This document shows positions 26,032-32,911 of a stretch of DNA of 64,000 nucleotides, piece by piece; positions within the stretch are counted from its first letter, which is position 1; each line of letters begins with the position of its first letter. The stretch spans positions 1-64,000 of the forward strand of contig CANQRH010000007.1 of the NCBI GenBank assembly GCA_947626225.1, read 5' to 3'. A program made the position numbers and the translations under genes. Under the pieces are notes generated by a model. The model ran no database searches and was not told the DNA's origin. It worked only from the letters and a program-made list of their open reading frames with translations. This DNA comes from Candidatus Gastranaerophilales bacterium. Its GTDB lineage: Bacteria; Cyanobacteriota; Vampirovibrionia; Gastranaerophilales; Gastranaerophilaceae.

Positions 26032-26382
26032 ATGAAAAATACTGATGCAGAGCAGATGTTATTGAACAATGCATCTCTTGATGAGCTTATTAAAATGAGA
26101 ATTGAAAAAGAATTTTTGAACGACATGAAAAAATCGAAAGAAAATCCGCCAAAGAAAGTTTACACTGAAATAAAGACATTACCTAAGGACAAAATATTTT
26201 CAAAACATTCCGTTTACAAGTACTATAACAGAGATACCGGTTGTGAGACTTTTATCAATGGTGTTCAGGCGGAAGCTCTTATAGGCATTCAAGAGCAAGT
26301 AAGAGAAAAAATGCTTAAGGGTGATTTGAGTGCTTTTACAACCGATAATGCTTATATAAAATTTGAAAAAGCGGAATTTTAG
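26032..26382 (+). CDS. Small phage protein, paralogue of the 58135 gene
   Basis: 116 residues, AAGGAG upstream. The C-terminal half (FINGVQAEALIGIQEQVREK) lines up with FVSGKFIETFIGINQNAREA of the 58135 product, which sits next to the adaptor gene in prophage 2. The N-terminal half is Lys-rich. Function unknown. The shared position near structural genes suggests a minor head or tail component. Confidence 0.65.
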   Translation: MKNTDAEQMLLNNASLDELIKMRIEKEFLNDMKKSKENPPKKVYTEIKTLPKDKIFSKHSVYKYYNRDTGCETFINGVQAEALIGIQEQVREKMLKGDLSAFTTDNAYIKFEKAEF

Positions 26383-26383
26383 T

Positions 26384-26878
26384 ATGCCAAGATTTGTATC
26401 CCCGTTTGAAAATCCTGCTTATTTGGAGCAGGTCATATTTTTGTATCTTAAATACTCTGCTTTTCTTGATGATGATTATGCACTTAACGGGCAGAAGTTT
26501 TTGGATTATTTTTTCAATCTTCTTCACAGAACCGCTTTTTATGTAATAGTTGAACATGGCATTGTGAGCGGTTTTGTTTATTTGGACAATTTTATAGGAG
26601 ATGCAAACAGGTTTCACAGTGCGGAATTAACAACCTGTTTTGATAAACGGTTTTGGGGAGATTACACCAAAAACTGTGCCCGTCTTTTTCTTGATTTTTG
26701 TTATGAGAAATTTGGATTTAAAAAAATAAAGGCGCTTGTTTATCCGGAAAATGTCAGGGTAAAAACACTTTTAAAATCTGCGGGTTTTGAAAAAGAAGCT
26801 CTTTTAAAATGTGAAACCATGCGAAATAACAGATTACAGGATGTCGAGGTATATTCAAAGTTATACGAAAAATATTGA
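26384..26878 (+). CDS. GNAT-family acetyltransferase-like phage protein
   Basis: 164 residues from ATG 26384, directly after the previous stop; the track's 26363 start overlaps that gene. It shows the GNAT layout with the acetyl-CoA-binding arch toward the C-terminus (KIKALVYPENVRVKTLLKSA then GFEKEALLK, the classic N-x-x-x-x-x-L/xxxGF pattern). Phages of this type carry a GNAT gene next to the structural genes; the 60688 gene is a shorter relative in prophage 2. Substrate unknown. Confidence 0.8.
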   Translation: MPRFVSPFENPAYLEQVIFLYLKYSAFLDDDYALNGQKFLDYFFNLLHRTAFYVIVEHGIVSGFVYLDNFIGDANRFHSAELTTCFDKRFWGDYTKNCARLFLDFCYEKFGFKKIKALVYPENVRVKTLLKSAGFEKEALLKCETMRNNRLQDVEVYSKLYEKY

Positions 26879-26903
26879 CATAAAATTAAAAATTGAATAT
26901 AAT
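26875..26903 (+). promoter_or_regulatory. Consensus sigma-70 promoter, cargo gene copy 1
   Basis: Perfect TTGACA, 17-base spacer, perfect TATAAT. The -10 ends seven bases before ATG 26911, so transcription should start at or within a base or two of the ATG and give a leaderless mRNA. No ribosome-binding site is visible. Confidence 0.85.
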
Positions 26904-26910
26904 GCACATT

Positions 26911-27372
26911 ATGAAAAAATGGTTTATTTTGCTGCTTACGTTAATAGTCATACAAATATCCGCTTCAGCGGAAGTAATACCTCCCCGCGGAAGTATAATG
27001 ACTAAAGAAACTCATCCGGTATTTTGGAGTTATCTGGAGAATTACTCAAACTCATTGAAAAAGGCATTTGAAGCAAGTCATATGTTCAGATTGCGCGGTT
27101 TTGGTGCAAGTTATTATTTTATCATCACCCCTGACGGCGAAATAAAAGATATGCGTAATAAAATCTATCAGAATAAGTATTTCAATGAGAAAGTAAAAGA
27201 AATAATATTGTCTGTAAAGCCTGAGCCTTTCTACAAAGATATGGAAGCTGATGATTTATTCGTGAGTGTATTCCTCGGTTATGCAAAATATGATGATTTA
27301 AGTATAAACCTTGGCTGGCATCCAAAATATGAACGGGAAATTTTTAATATTACCATAATATTAAATAAATAA
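26911..27372 (+). CDS. Secreted TonB-C-like protein, tandem paralogue 1
   Basis: 153 residues from ATG 26911 (MKKWFILLLT); the ORF-track start at 26893 would lie upstream of the predicted transcript start. A Sec signal peptide ends at ISASA before EVIPPRG. The mature part (FWSYLENYSNSLKKAF; FIITPDGEIKDMRN; VKEIILSVKPEPF) follows the helix-strand-helix-strand pattern of TonB C-terminal domains but has no membrane anchor or Pro-rich linker. Three copies occur around a lipase gene. Likely periplasmic. Function unknown; immunity-type role is a hypothesis. Confidence 0.82.
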   Translation: MKKWFILLLTLIVIQISASAEVIPPRGSIMTKETHPVFWSYLENYSNSLKKAFEASHMFRLRGFGASYYFIITPDGEIKDMRNKIYQNKYFNEKVKEIILSVKPEPFYKDMEADDLFVSVFLGYAKYDDLSINLGWHPKYEREIFNITIILNK

Positions 27373-27448
27373 TAAATTTAAATTGAATAAAATGTAATGA
27401 TTGCTATACTCATGCTGATGATACAAAAGTCAGGTGGTGGCGGGGCGA

Positions 27449-27478
27449 TTGATAATAAAATAAAAACATAAGTATAAT
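27449..27478 (+). promoter_or_regulatory. Sigma-70 promoter, cargo gene copy 2
   Basis: TTGATA, 18-base spacer, TATAAT, with the -10 again seven bases before the ATG (27486). The stretch TATAATATCTGATATG is identical at copy 3. Confidence 0.8.
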
Positions 27479-27485
27479 ATCTGAT

Positions 27486-27947
27486 ATGAAAAAACTAATT
27501 CTTATTATAATAACTCTAATATTTATGCAAATTGCCGTATCGGCGGAAGTAATACCTCCCCGCGGAGGTATAATGACCAAAGAAACTCATCCGGTATTTT
27601 GGAGTTATCTGGAAAATTACTCAAACTCATTGAAAAAGGCATTTGAAGCAAGTCATATGCTCAGATTGCGCGGTTTTGGTGCGAATTATGAATATATTAT
27701 TACTCGTGACGGCGAAATAAAAGATATGCGCAATACAATCTATCAGAATGAGTATTTCAATGAGAAAGTAAAAGAAATAATATTGTCTGTAAAGCCTGAA
27801 CCTTTCTACAAAGATATGGAAGCTGATGATTTATTCGTGAGTGTATTCCTCGGTTATGCAAAATATGATGATTTAAGTATAAACCTTGGCTGGCATCTAA
27901 GATATGATCGGGAAATTTTTAGCATTACCATAATATTAAATAAATAA
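27486..27947 (+). CDS. Secreted TonB-C-like protein, tandem paralogue 2
   Basis: 153 residues. Signal peptide MKKLILIIITLIFMQIAVSA, then EVIPPRGGIMTKETHPVFWS. Apart from the signal region and scattered substitutions it is nearly identical to copies 1 and 3, including at the DNA level, which indicates recent duplication. It has its own promoter and a hairpin terminator 28 bases downstream, so the gene is an independent transcription unit (a 'moron'). Confidence 0.85.
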   Translation: MKKLILIIITLIFMQIAVSAEVIPPRGGIMTKETHPVFWSYLENYSNSLKKAFEASHMLRLRGFGANYEYIITRDGEIKDMRNTIYQNEYFNEKVKEIILSVKPEPFYKDMEADDLFVSVFLGYAKYDDLSINLGWHLRYDREIFSITIILNK

Positions 27948-27975
27948 TAAATTAAAAAAATTTATAAATCTTTTG

Positions 27976-28001
27976 AACCTCCGATTTGGAGGTTTAGTTT
28001 T
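27976..28001 (+). terminator. Terminator between paralogue 2 and the lipase gene
   Basis: AACCTCC-gattt-GGAGGTT followed by TAGTTTTG. The same hairpin and flanks recur at 29481 after paralogue 3. Confidence 0.8.
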
Positions 28002-28029
28002 GTTACAAAAAACGAAAGGAGAAACAATA

Positions 28030-28953
28030 ATGGAACAACATTCAGGTAAAAATTTTAACGGTTTTCTTTCCTCTTCGGAAGAAAAACATAAGAACGGAAA
28101 TATATACAAGGAGCTTTGTCAGGTATCAAATGAAATGTCAAAGGCGAAAAACAAAGGCAAGCAGCTGAAAAACGGCTGGACAGTCATAGACAACTATCGG
28201 GATAAAAAATCAAATTTTAAAGGTGTGCTGTACGGAAAAGACGGTCAGTATGCCATAACTTTTGTCGGCACCGATCCAAAGAGTATAAAAGATCATGCTG
28301 CTAATTTGAAAATGGTGGTTACCGGAGACAGCCCTCAGATAAAACAAGCAGAAAATTTTGCAAAAGACATGTTTTATCGTTATCCTGAAATAAATAAAGA
28401 TAACACCGTATCCTTGGGACATTCCGAAGGCGGAACGGAAGCTACCACAGTAGGTTTAGGCCATGGGTTGAAAACATATACATTCAATCCTTACGGAGTG
28501 TGGAAAAGTAAACTGCCTGAAGATGCCGATTACAGTTTAATTACCAATTATCGTGATGCTCATGATCCGGTATCAAAAACACATGCAAATATAGGTAATA
28601 CATACATTGTTCCAAGCACCCAAAACAAGTTTAAAGAAATAACACCTTTTGGCTGGTTTGGTTCTCATCGTCTTCAAAATATGGGTGATATAACAAAGTC
28701 AATTGAGTTGGAAGATTATAAAAAGAATAATAAATTATTTATTGACCATATTACGGATGCTGAGATTACACGCGAAGATATTGCATCAATGTCCCCTGAT
28801 TTGTTCGGCATTTATGAGTCGGAGATAGATGAAAGATTACGAAACAACCAAATATATTCTGAAAATCAATTGAGAGGACGTGCACGTTATATTGAAGGCT
28901 ATACTCGTGCTGACGGTACAAAAGTCAGGGGGTATTACAGAAGATTAAACTGA
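28030..28953 (+). CDS. Lipase-like alpha/beta hydrolase (Lipase_3/DUF2974 type)
   Basis: 307 residues from ATG 28030, with AAAGGAG upstream. A catalytic triad can be read: nucleophile Ser132 in SLGHSEGGTEA, Asp179 in DAHDPVSK, and His213 in FGSHRLQNM. The preceding strand has AITFVGTD, comparable to the AFRGT oxyanion region of class 3 lipases. No signal peptide and no lid motif recognised. The last 80 residues are charged and helical. It could hydrolyse phospholipid or acyl esters. It lies between two near-identical secreted protein genes, an arrangement reminiscent of lipase effectors with duplicated periplasmic immunity proteins. It may equally be a lysis or host-range factor. Confidence 0.8.
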   Translation: MEQHSGKNFNGFLSSSEEKHKNGNIYKELCQVSNEMSKAKNKGKQLKNGWTVIDNYRDKKSNFKGVLYGKDGQYAITFVGTDPKSIKDHAANLKMVVTGDSPQIKQAENFAKDMFYRYPEINKDNTVSLGHSEGGTEATTVGLGHGLKTYTFNPYGVWKSKLPEDADYSLITNYRDAHDPVSKTHANIGNTYIVPSTQNKFKEITPFGWFGSHRLQNMGDITKSIELEDYKKNNKLFIDHITDAEITREDIASMSPDLFGIYESEIDERLRNNQIYSENQLRGRARYIEGYTRADGTKVRGYYRRLN

Positions 28954-28983
28954 TTGACAGTAAAACAAAAATCCACGTATAAT
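28954..28983 (+). promoter_or_regulatory. Sigma-70 promoter, cargo gene copy 3
   Basis: TTGACA, 18-base spacer, TATAAT; -10 ends seven bases before ATG 28991. The -35 starts two bases after the lipase stop codon. Confidence 0.85.
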
Positions 28984-28990
28984 ATCTGAT

Positions 28991-29452
28991 ATGAAAAAAC
29001 TAATTCTTATTATATTAACTCTAGTATTTATGCAAACTGTCGTATCGGCGGAAGTAATACCTCCCCGCGGAGTTAAACCGACAAAGGAGACCAATCCGGT
29101 ATTTTGGAGTTATCTGGAGAATTATTCAAACTCATTGAAACAAGCATTTGAAGCAAGTCATATGTTCAGATTGCGCGGTTTTGGTGCGAATTATGAATAT
29201 ATTATTACTCGTGACGGCGAAATAAAAGATATGCGCAATACAATCTATCAGAATGAGTATTTTAATGAGAAAGTAAAAGAAATAATATTGTCTGTAAAGC
29301 CTGAACCTTTCTACAAAGATATGGAAACTAATGAGATGTACATGAGTGTATTCCTCGGTTATGCAAAATATGATGATCAACGTATAAGTGTTGGTTGGCA
29401 TCTAAGATATGAACGGGACATTTTTAGCATTACCATAATATTAAATAAATGA
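28991..29452 (+). CDS. Secreted TonB-C-like protein, tandem paralogue 3
   Basis: 153 residues. Signal peptide MKKLILIILTLVFMQTVVSA, then EVIPPRGVKPTKETN. It differs from copy 2 mainly in the segments after the signal peptide and around YKDMETNEMYMSV. Promoter, gene and terminator are copied together with copy 2, so the lipase gene sits between two long direct repeats and could be lost by recombination. Confidence 0.85.
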   Translation: MKKLILIILTLVFMQTVVSAEVIPPRGVKPTKETNPVFWSYLENYSNSLKQAFEASHMFRLRGFGANYEYIITRDGEIKDMRNTIYQNEYFNEKVKEIILSVKPEPFYKDMETNEMYMSVFLGYAKYDDQRISVGWHLRYERDIFSITIILNK

Positions 29453-29480
29453 TAAATTAAAAAAAATTATAAATCTTTTG

Positions 29481-29506
29481 AACCTCCGATTTGGAGGTTT
29501 AGTTTT
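29481..29506 (+). terminator. Terminator after paralogue 3
   Basis: Same hairpin as at 27976 (AACCTCC-gattt-GGAGGTT plus T run), with flanks nearly identical over about 70 bases. Confidence 0.8.
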
Positions 29507-29532
29507 GTTACAAAAAATGAAAGGAAATTGTT

Positions 29533-31221
29533 ATGAAAATTGAAACGGAAGATTTAACTCAAAAGTTGCAAAAGATTGATGAACATTATTTAATCGGTGC
29601 AATATCCGATAAATATGACAAATTTAACGAAATGAGAAGCAGTCAGTTGTCAGACATAAAGCTTGTTCGTGATTCAATTTACAATTCGGCTGTTCCGAAA
29701 GTCAACGGCTGGGACAGCAAAATTGAATTACCCGATATTTATGAGCTGGCACAAACATTAAAATCGCATATTAGCGGGAATTTGTATTCTCATCCCGATG
29801 CGATGTTTGACGTATCAGGTACAACTCCGAAGACTCAAAGCTTTGCAAATAAACAGAAAGCAATGCTTGTCGATACTTTTGAAAAAATGAAAATAGAAGA
29901 TGAAATTGAAAAAGTTATTGACGGCATAGTCGAAACCGGTGAAGCAACATTATTTGTAGGATGGGAAACAAAAGTAAAATCAATAAGACGTATAAAAACC
30001 GCACAAGAAAGACTTGAAATTCAAGACAACAAAAATTTTGTACTCGATGAAAAAATAATTTACGACAATGCAAAAGTTAAACATATAAAATCGGAGGACT
30101 TTGTATTTGACCGTTATAACATTGACAATTGGGATAATTGCGCGAAAATTTACAGAACTTTTTCATCGGTTGACGAACTGTTCTCCGATAAATCCAACAA
30201 TATGCTTGATGAGCAGAAACTGGAAGTTTTGAAAGGAGTGGTGGCCGGCAGAAAGAACAGAAATAATGAAGCCGTGGACGGTAATAAAGTTGAAATACTG
30301 GAGTTTTGGGGTGATATAGAACTTGCTGACGGTTCATTGTTAAAAAATTGGTTGATAGTAGTTGCGGCAAGACGTGAAATTATTCGCTTTGAGAGCAATC
30401 CGTTTGTAATTAACCCCTTCATTCATGCAAATATTATTGAATCTCCTCATACAGGCAGAGGTATTTCTCCTTTGCGTGTCGCTCTCATATTGAACAGTCT
30501 TGCCTCTACTATTTTAAATAAACAGATAGATGCACTTGCATTAATGATGAATCCGCCATATCTTGCACCTAAAGGCTGTTTTAAAGGACAGCAGGATGTA
30601 AGACCGGGGAAAATTATTGAATACGATTCCGCATTAATGACTTCAACCCCTACTCCTTTAGCTTTTGACAAAGCTATGGTCGGCTGGGACTTTTTGAATT
30701 ATTTCAAATCCACAATTGAAAGTGCAACCGGAATTTTCAACAATATGGCGGGAAATCTTCAATCCGCAGACAGAACCGCAACAGAATTGAATTATTCCGT
30801 AAGCGGACAGGAAGCAAGATTAAATATGATTCTGGATTCCGTAAACAGAAAAATTATTGTTCCCATGGTGGAAAAGACCGCGGAAATCATTTCATACTTT
30901 AAACTCGGAAAAGAACTTATCGGTGTTAACGACCGCGGAAAAACAAAATTTCTTGAGATTGATGATGAAGTCAGAAATGCAAATTATATTTACCGTTACG
31001 GCGACAGAAAAGCTACATTTGAAAGAAAAGCAAAACTCAGAGAACTGTTTGAGGTAATCAAATCGTTTGCACAGGTTCCGGACGTTGAAAAACGCATTGA
31101 CTGGCTTGAATGTTTTAAATTTGCACTCGAACAGTACGGAATTGAGAATGCCAACAATTTTTTGAATGATGAAACAGATTCCGCCCAAAACGATACCGAA
31201 CAAAATCTGACTTTACGGTAA
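29533..31221 (+). CDS. Phage portal protein (P22 gp1-like)
   Basis: 562 residues, AAAGGAAAT upstream. Overall length and the sequence of motifs (KAMLVDTFEKMKIEDEIEKV; VETGEATLFVGWE; FVINPFIHANIIESPHTGRG; AGNLQSADRTATELNYSVSG) match the portal of prophage 2 (53826), whose equivalents read NKMRIEKQYDIVADDLFDIG, NPFIFCTIETDPLTKRGISP and TNTKRSATELSLID. The portal forms the dodecameric DNA channel. The prophage 2 version has an extra Gln-rich C-terminus. Confidence 0.85.
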   Translation: MKIETEDLTQKLQKIDEHYLIGAISDKYDKFNEMRSSQLSDIKLVRDSIYNSAVPKVNGWDSKIELPDIYELAQTLKSHISGNLYSHPDAMFDVSGTTPKTQSFANKQKAMLVDTFEKMKIEDEIEKVIDGIVETGEATLFVGWETKVKSIRRIKTAQERLEIQDNKNFVLDEKIIYDNAKVKHIKSEDFVFDRYNIDNWDNCAKIYRTFSSVDELFSDKSNNMLDEQKLEVLKGVVAGRKNRNNEAVDGNKVEILEFWGDIELADGSLLKNWLIVVAARREIIRFESNPFVINPFIHANIIESPHTGRGISPLRVALILNSLASTILNKQIDALALMMNPPYLAPKGCFKGQQDVRPGKIIEYDSALMTSTPTPLAFDKAMVGWDFLNYFKSTIESATGIFNNMAGNLQSADRTATELNYSVSGQEARLNMILDSVNRKIIVPMVEKTAEIISYFKLGKELIGVNDRGKTKFLEIDDEVRNANYIYRYGDRKATFERKAKLRELFEVIKSFAQVPDVEKRIDWLECFKFALEQYGIENANNFLNDETDSAQNDTEQNLTLR

Positions 31222-31280
31222 ATTAACCGATAACCTTTGTAAGACTCAGTTCTTATATTTATATAATAAAAGAGATTAAC

Positions 31281-32570
31281 ATGTTGTATAAATTATTAAA
31301 GGCACAGCGGGAGTTTTTGGAAATTCCGCATGATTACAGCTTAGACATTGCGGTTTATCAGGGCGGGTACGGCTCGGGTAAAACTTTTGCCGGCTCGCTT
31401 CTGGGTATTTTGCTCGCAATGAAATACCCCGGCATAAGAGGACTTGTCGGCGCGCAAACTTATACTCTTGTCAGAGATACTACGCTGCAAACATATTTTG
31501 AACATCTTGAAAATTTTCACTTCACGGAAAATATTGATTATAATTGGTCTGGCTCTCTTCAAAAACTGACATTCCGAAACGGTTCGGAAATTCTTTTCAG
31601 ACATTTTGACGAACCGAATAAGCTGAAGTCATTAAATCTGGGATTTGTTGAAATAGAAGAAATGTCCGATATTCCCTATGAAACATTCAAAATGCTGTTA
31701 AGCCGTATGCGTCAAAGGGTAAAGAAGAACTGGAAGGGTTTCAGACACAGAATATTCGGACATACAAATCCTGAAATTCATAGGGGTTGGGTTTACAAAA
31801 CTTTTGCGGAAAATCCCGCACCGAATTACAGGCTTATATCCGCACCGACTACTCAAAATATTTATCTTCCCGCAGGGTTTTGCGATGAACTTAAAAAACT
31901 TTATGACGAGCAATATTATAATATTTTTGTTCTTGCCCAAAACGGCGAATATAACAACGGACTTGTAGTCAAAGACTTTACTGACGAAAATATAAAGGAT
32001 ATTTCTTATCAGCCCGAAATGGATTTGCATGTATCATGCGATTTTAACGTTGATCCCATGTGCTGGGTTCTCGCTCATAAAACCGATGATAAGGTTTTTT
32101 ATTTTGATGAGATAGCAATGGAAAATACGACTACGGCAAAGGCCTGCGAAGAAGTTTGCAGGCGTTACCCCGAACATAAAGGCAGAATAATCATAAACGG
32201 TGATGCATCAGGCGACAACAGAAGCTGTACAAGCGAATATACAAATTATGTAATAATAAAGAAAAAATTTTTGCAATACGGATATGATGCGGAAATTCGT
32301 ATAAAAGCTTTTAATCCGCCCATAAAAAACAGGATTATGGCATTTAATGCAAAAATTCGCTCTGCAGACGGAGAGATTTGTCTGTATGTTGATAAAAAAT
32401 GCGAAAAACTTTTGTATAATATTTACAATCTTAAATACAAAGAAGGCTCATCAAAAATCGATATACCTACTTATCAGCAGATAAAACAGTCAAAAGAATT
32501 GAAATTTCTGTCCCATCCTTTTGATGCTGCATCTTATCTTGTTGATTTTTATTGGCCGATAACTTTATAA
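31281..32570 (+). CDS. Phage terminase large subunit
   Basis: 429 residues. Walker A GGYGSGKT near residue 30, Walker B-like region GFVEIEEMSD near residue 118, and the C-terminal nuclease with SCDFNVDPM and NGDASGDNR aspartates. ATP-driven packaging motor and headful nuclease. The 52491 gene in prophage 2 is strongly similar across the whole length. Only TerL, not TerS, follows the portal, the reverse of the order there. Confidence 0.95.
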   Translation: MLYKLLKAQREFLEIPHDYSLDIAVYQGGYGSGKTFAGSLLGILLAMKYPGIRGLVGAQTYTLVRDTTLQTYFEHLENFHFTENIDYNWSGSLQKLTFRNGSEILFRHFDEPNKLKSLNLGFVEIEEMSDIPYETFKMLLSRMRQRVKKNWKGFRHRIFGHTNPEIHRGWVYKTFAENPAPNYRLISAPTTQNIYLPAGFCDELKKLYDEQYYNIFVLAQNGEYNNGLVVKDFTDENIKDISYQPEMDLHVSCDFNVDPMCWVLAHKTDDKVFYFDEIAMENTTTAKACEEVCRRYPEHKGRIIINGDASGDNRSCTSEYTNYVIIKKKFLQYGYDAEIRIKAFNPPIKNRIMAFNAKIRSADGEICLYVDKKCEKLLYNIYNLKYKEGSSKIDIPTYQQIKQSKELKFLSHPFDAASYLVDFYWPITL

Positions 32571-32579
32571 GGAAAAATT

Positions 32580-32810
32580 ATGGATAAATTTGCCGAGCAT
32601 TCCGCGGTAATAATTATAATTCTTATATTTCTTATACAGCAAAGAATTTTTATTACCCCCGAACAACTTGAAAAAAAACACAGAGAAATTATGGAAGATA
32701 TTGAAGAAAAATTCGTATCAATTGACAGTTTCAGAGATTTAAAAGCTCAATTTTCCGAGGTTAAAGAAAAAATTGACAAAATGTACGACCTTTTAATTGA
32801 TTTAAGATAA
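32580..32810 (+). CDS. Small membrane-anchored coiled-coil protein
   Basis: 76 residues, AAGGAAA upstream, nine bases after TerL. One hydrophobic segment at residues 9-24 (AVIIIILIFLIQQRIF) followed by a charged heptad helix to the end. This layout fits a pinholin/spanin-type lysis helper or a small phage membrane protein. Last gene of the phage-like block. Confidence 0.6.
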   Translation: MDKFAEHSAVIIIILIFLIQQRIFITPEQLEKKHREIMEDIEEKFVSIDSFRDLKAQFSEVKEKIDKMYDLLIDLR

Positions 32811-32844
32811 TGTAAATTTTTGTTACGGAAATTTGTAATTTTAT

Positions 32845-32872
32845 TAAAGTTTCATGGAAAAAGAGCCGTCAA
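32845..32872 (+). promoter_or_regulatory. Sigma-28 (FliA/SigD)-like promoter
   Basis: TAAAGTTT, 12 bases, GCCGTCAA, 40 bases upstream of ATG 32912. Compare TAAAGTTT-N11-GCCGATAA for E. coli sigma-28. Two other units in this window share the pattern (34783, 43627). Confidence 0.5.
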
Positions 32873-32911
32873 TACGAATACAGTTACTAAGATGAAAGGA
32901 TTTTCCGAAAA

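Larger units (their letters stand above)
20200..32820 (+). mobile_element. Stripped P22-like phage structural block with cargo
   Basis: All genes lie on the plus strand, tightly spaced. Present: zinc-ribbon protein, HTH, amidase, stabilisation-like protein, coat, holin-like, scaffold, adaptor, TerS, GNAT, cargo island, portal, TerL. Absent: integrase, repressor, replication genes, tail needle or spike, ejection proteins, att repeats. Gene order differs from the related prophage at 50,878 onward, where TerS-TerL-portal come first. Boundaries are set by zupT and its terminator on the left and the host gene at 32912 on the right. It may be a decayed prophage, a satellite or a domesticated particle (gene-transfer-agent-like). 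Confidence 0.75.

Noticed and set aside
26893-29452. TonB proteins for outer-membrane energy coupling
   Set aside because: Only the C-terminal-domain pattern is present; they have cleavable signal peptides and no anchor or Pro-rich linker, and no ExbB/ExbD is nearby.
20200-32820. Complete temperate prophage
   Set aside because: No integrase, repressor, replication, tail-needle or ejection genes and no flanking direct repeats were found.
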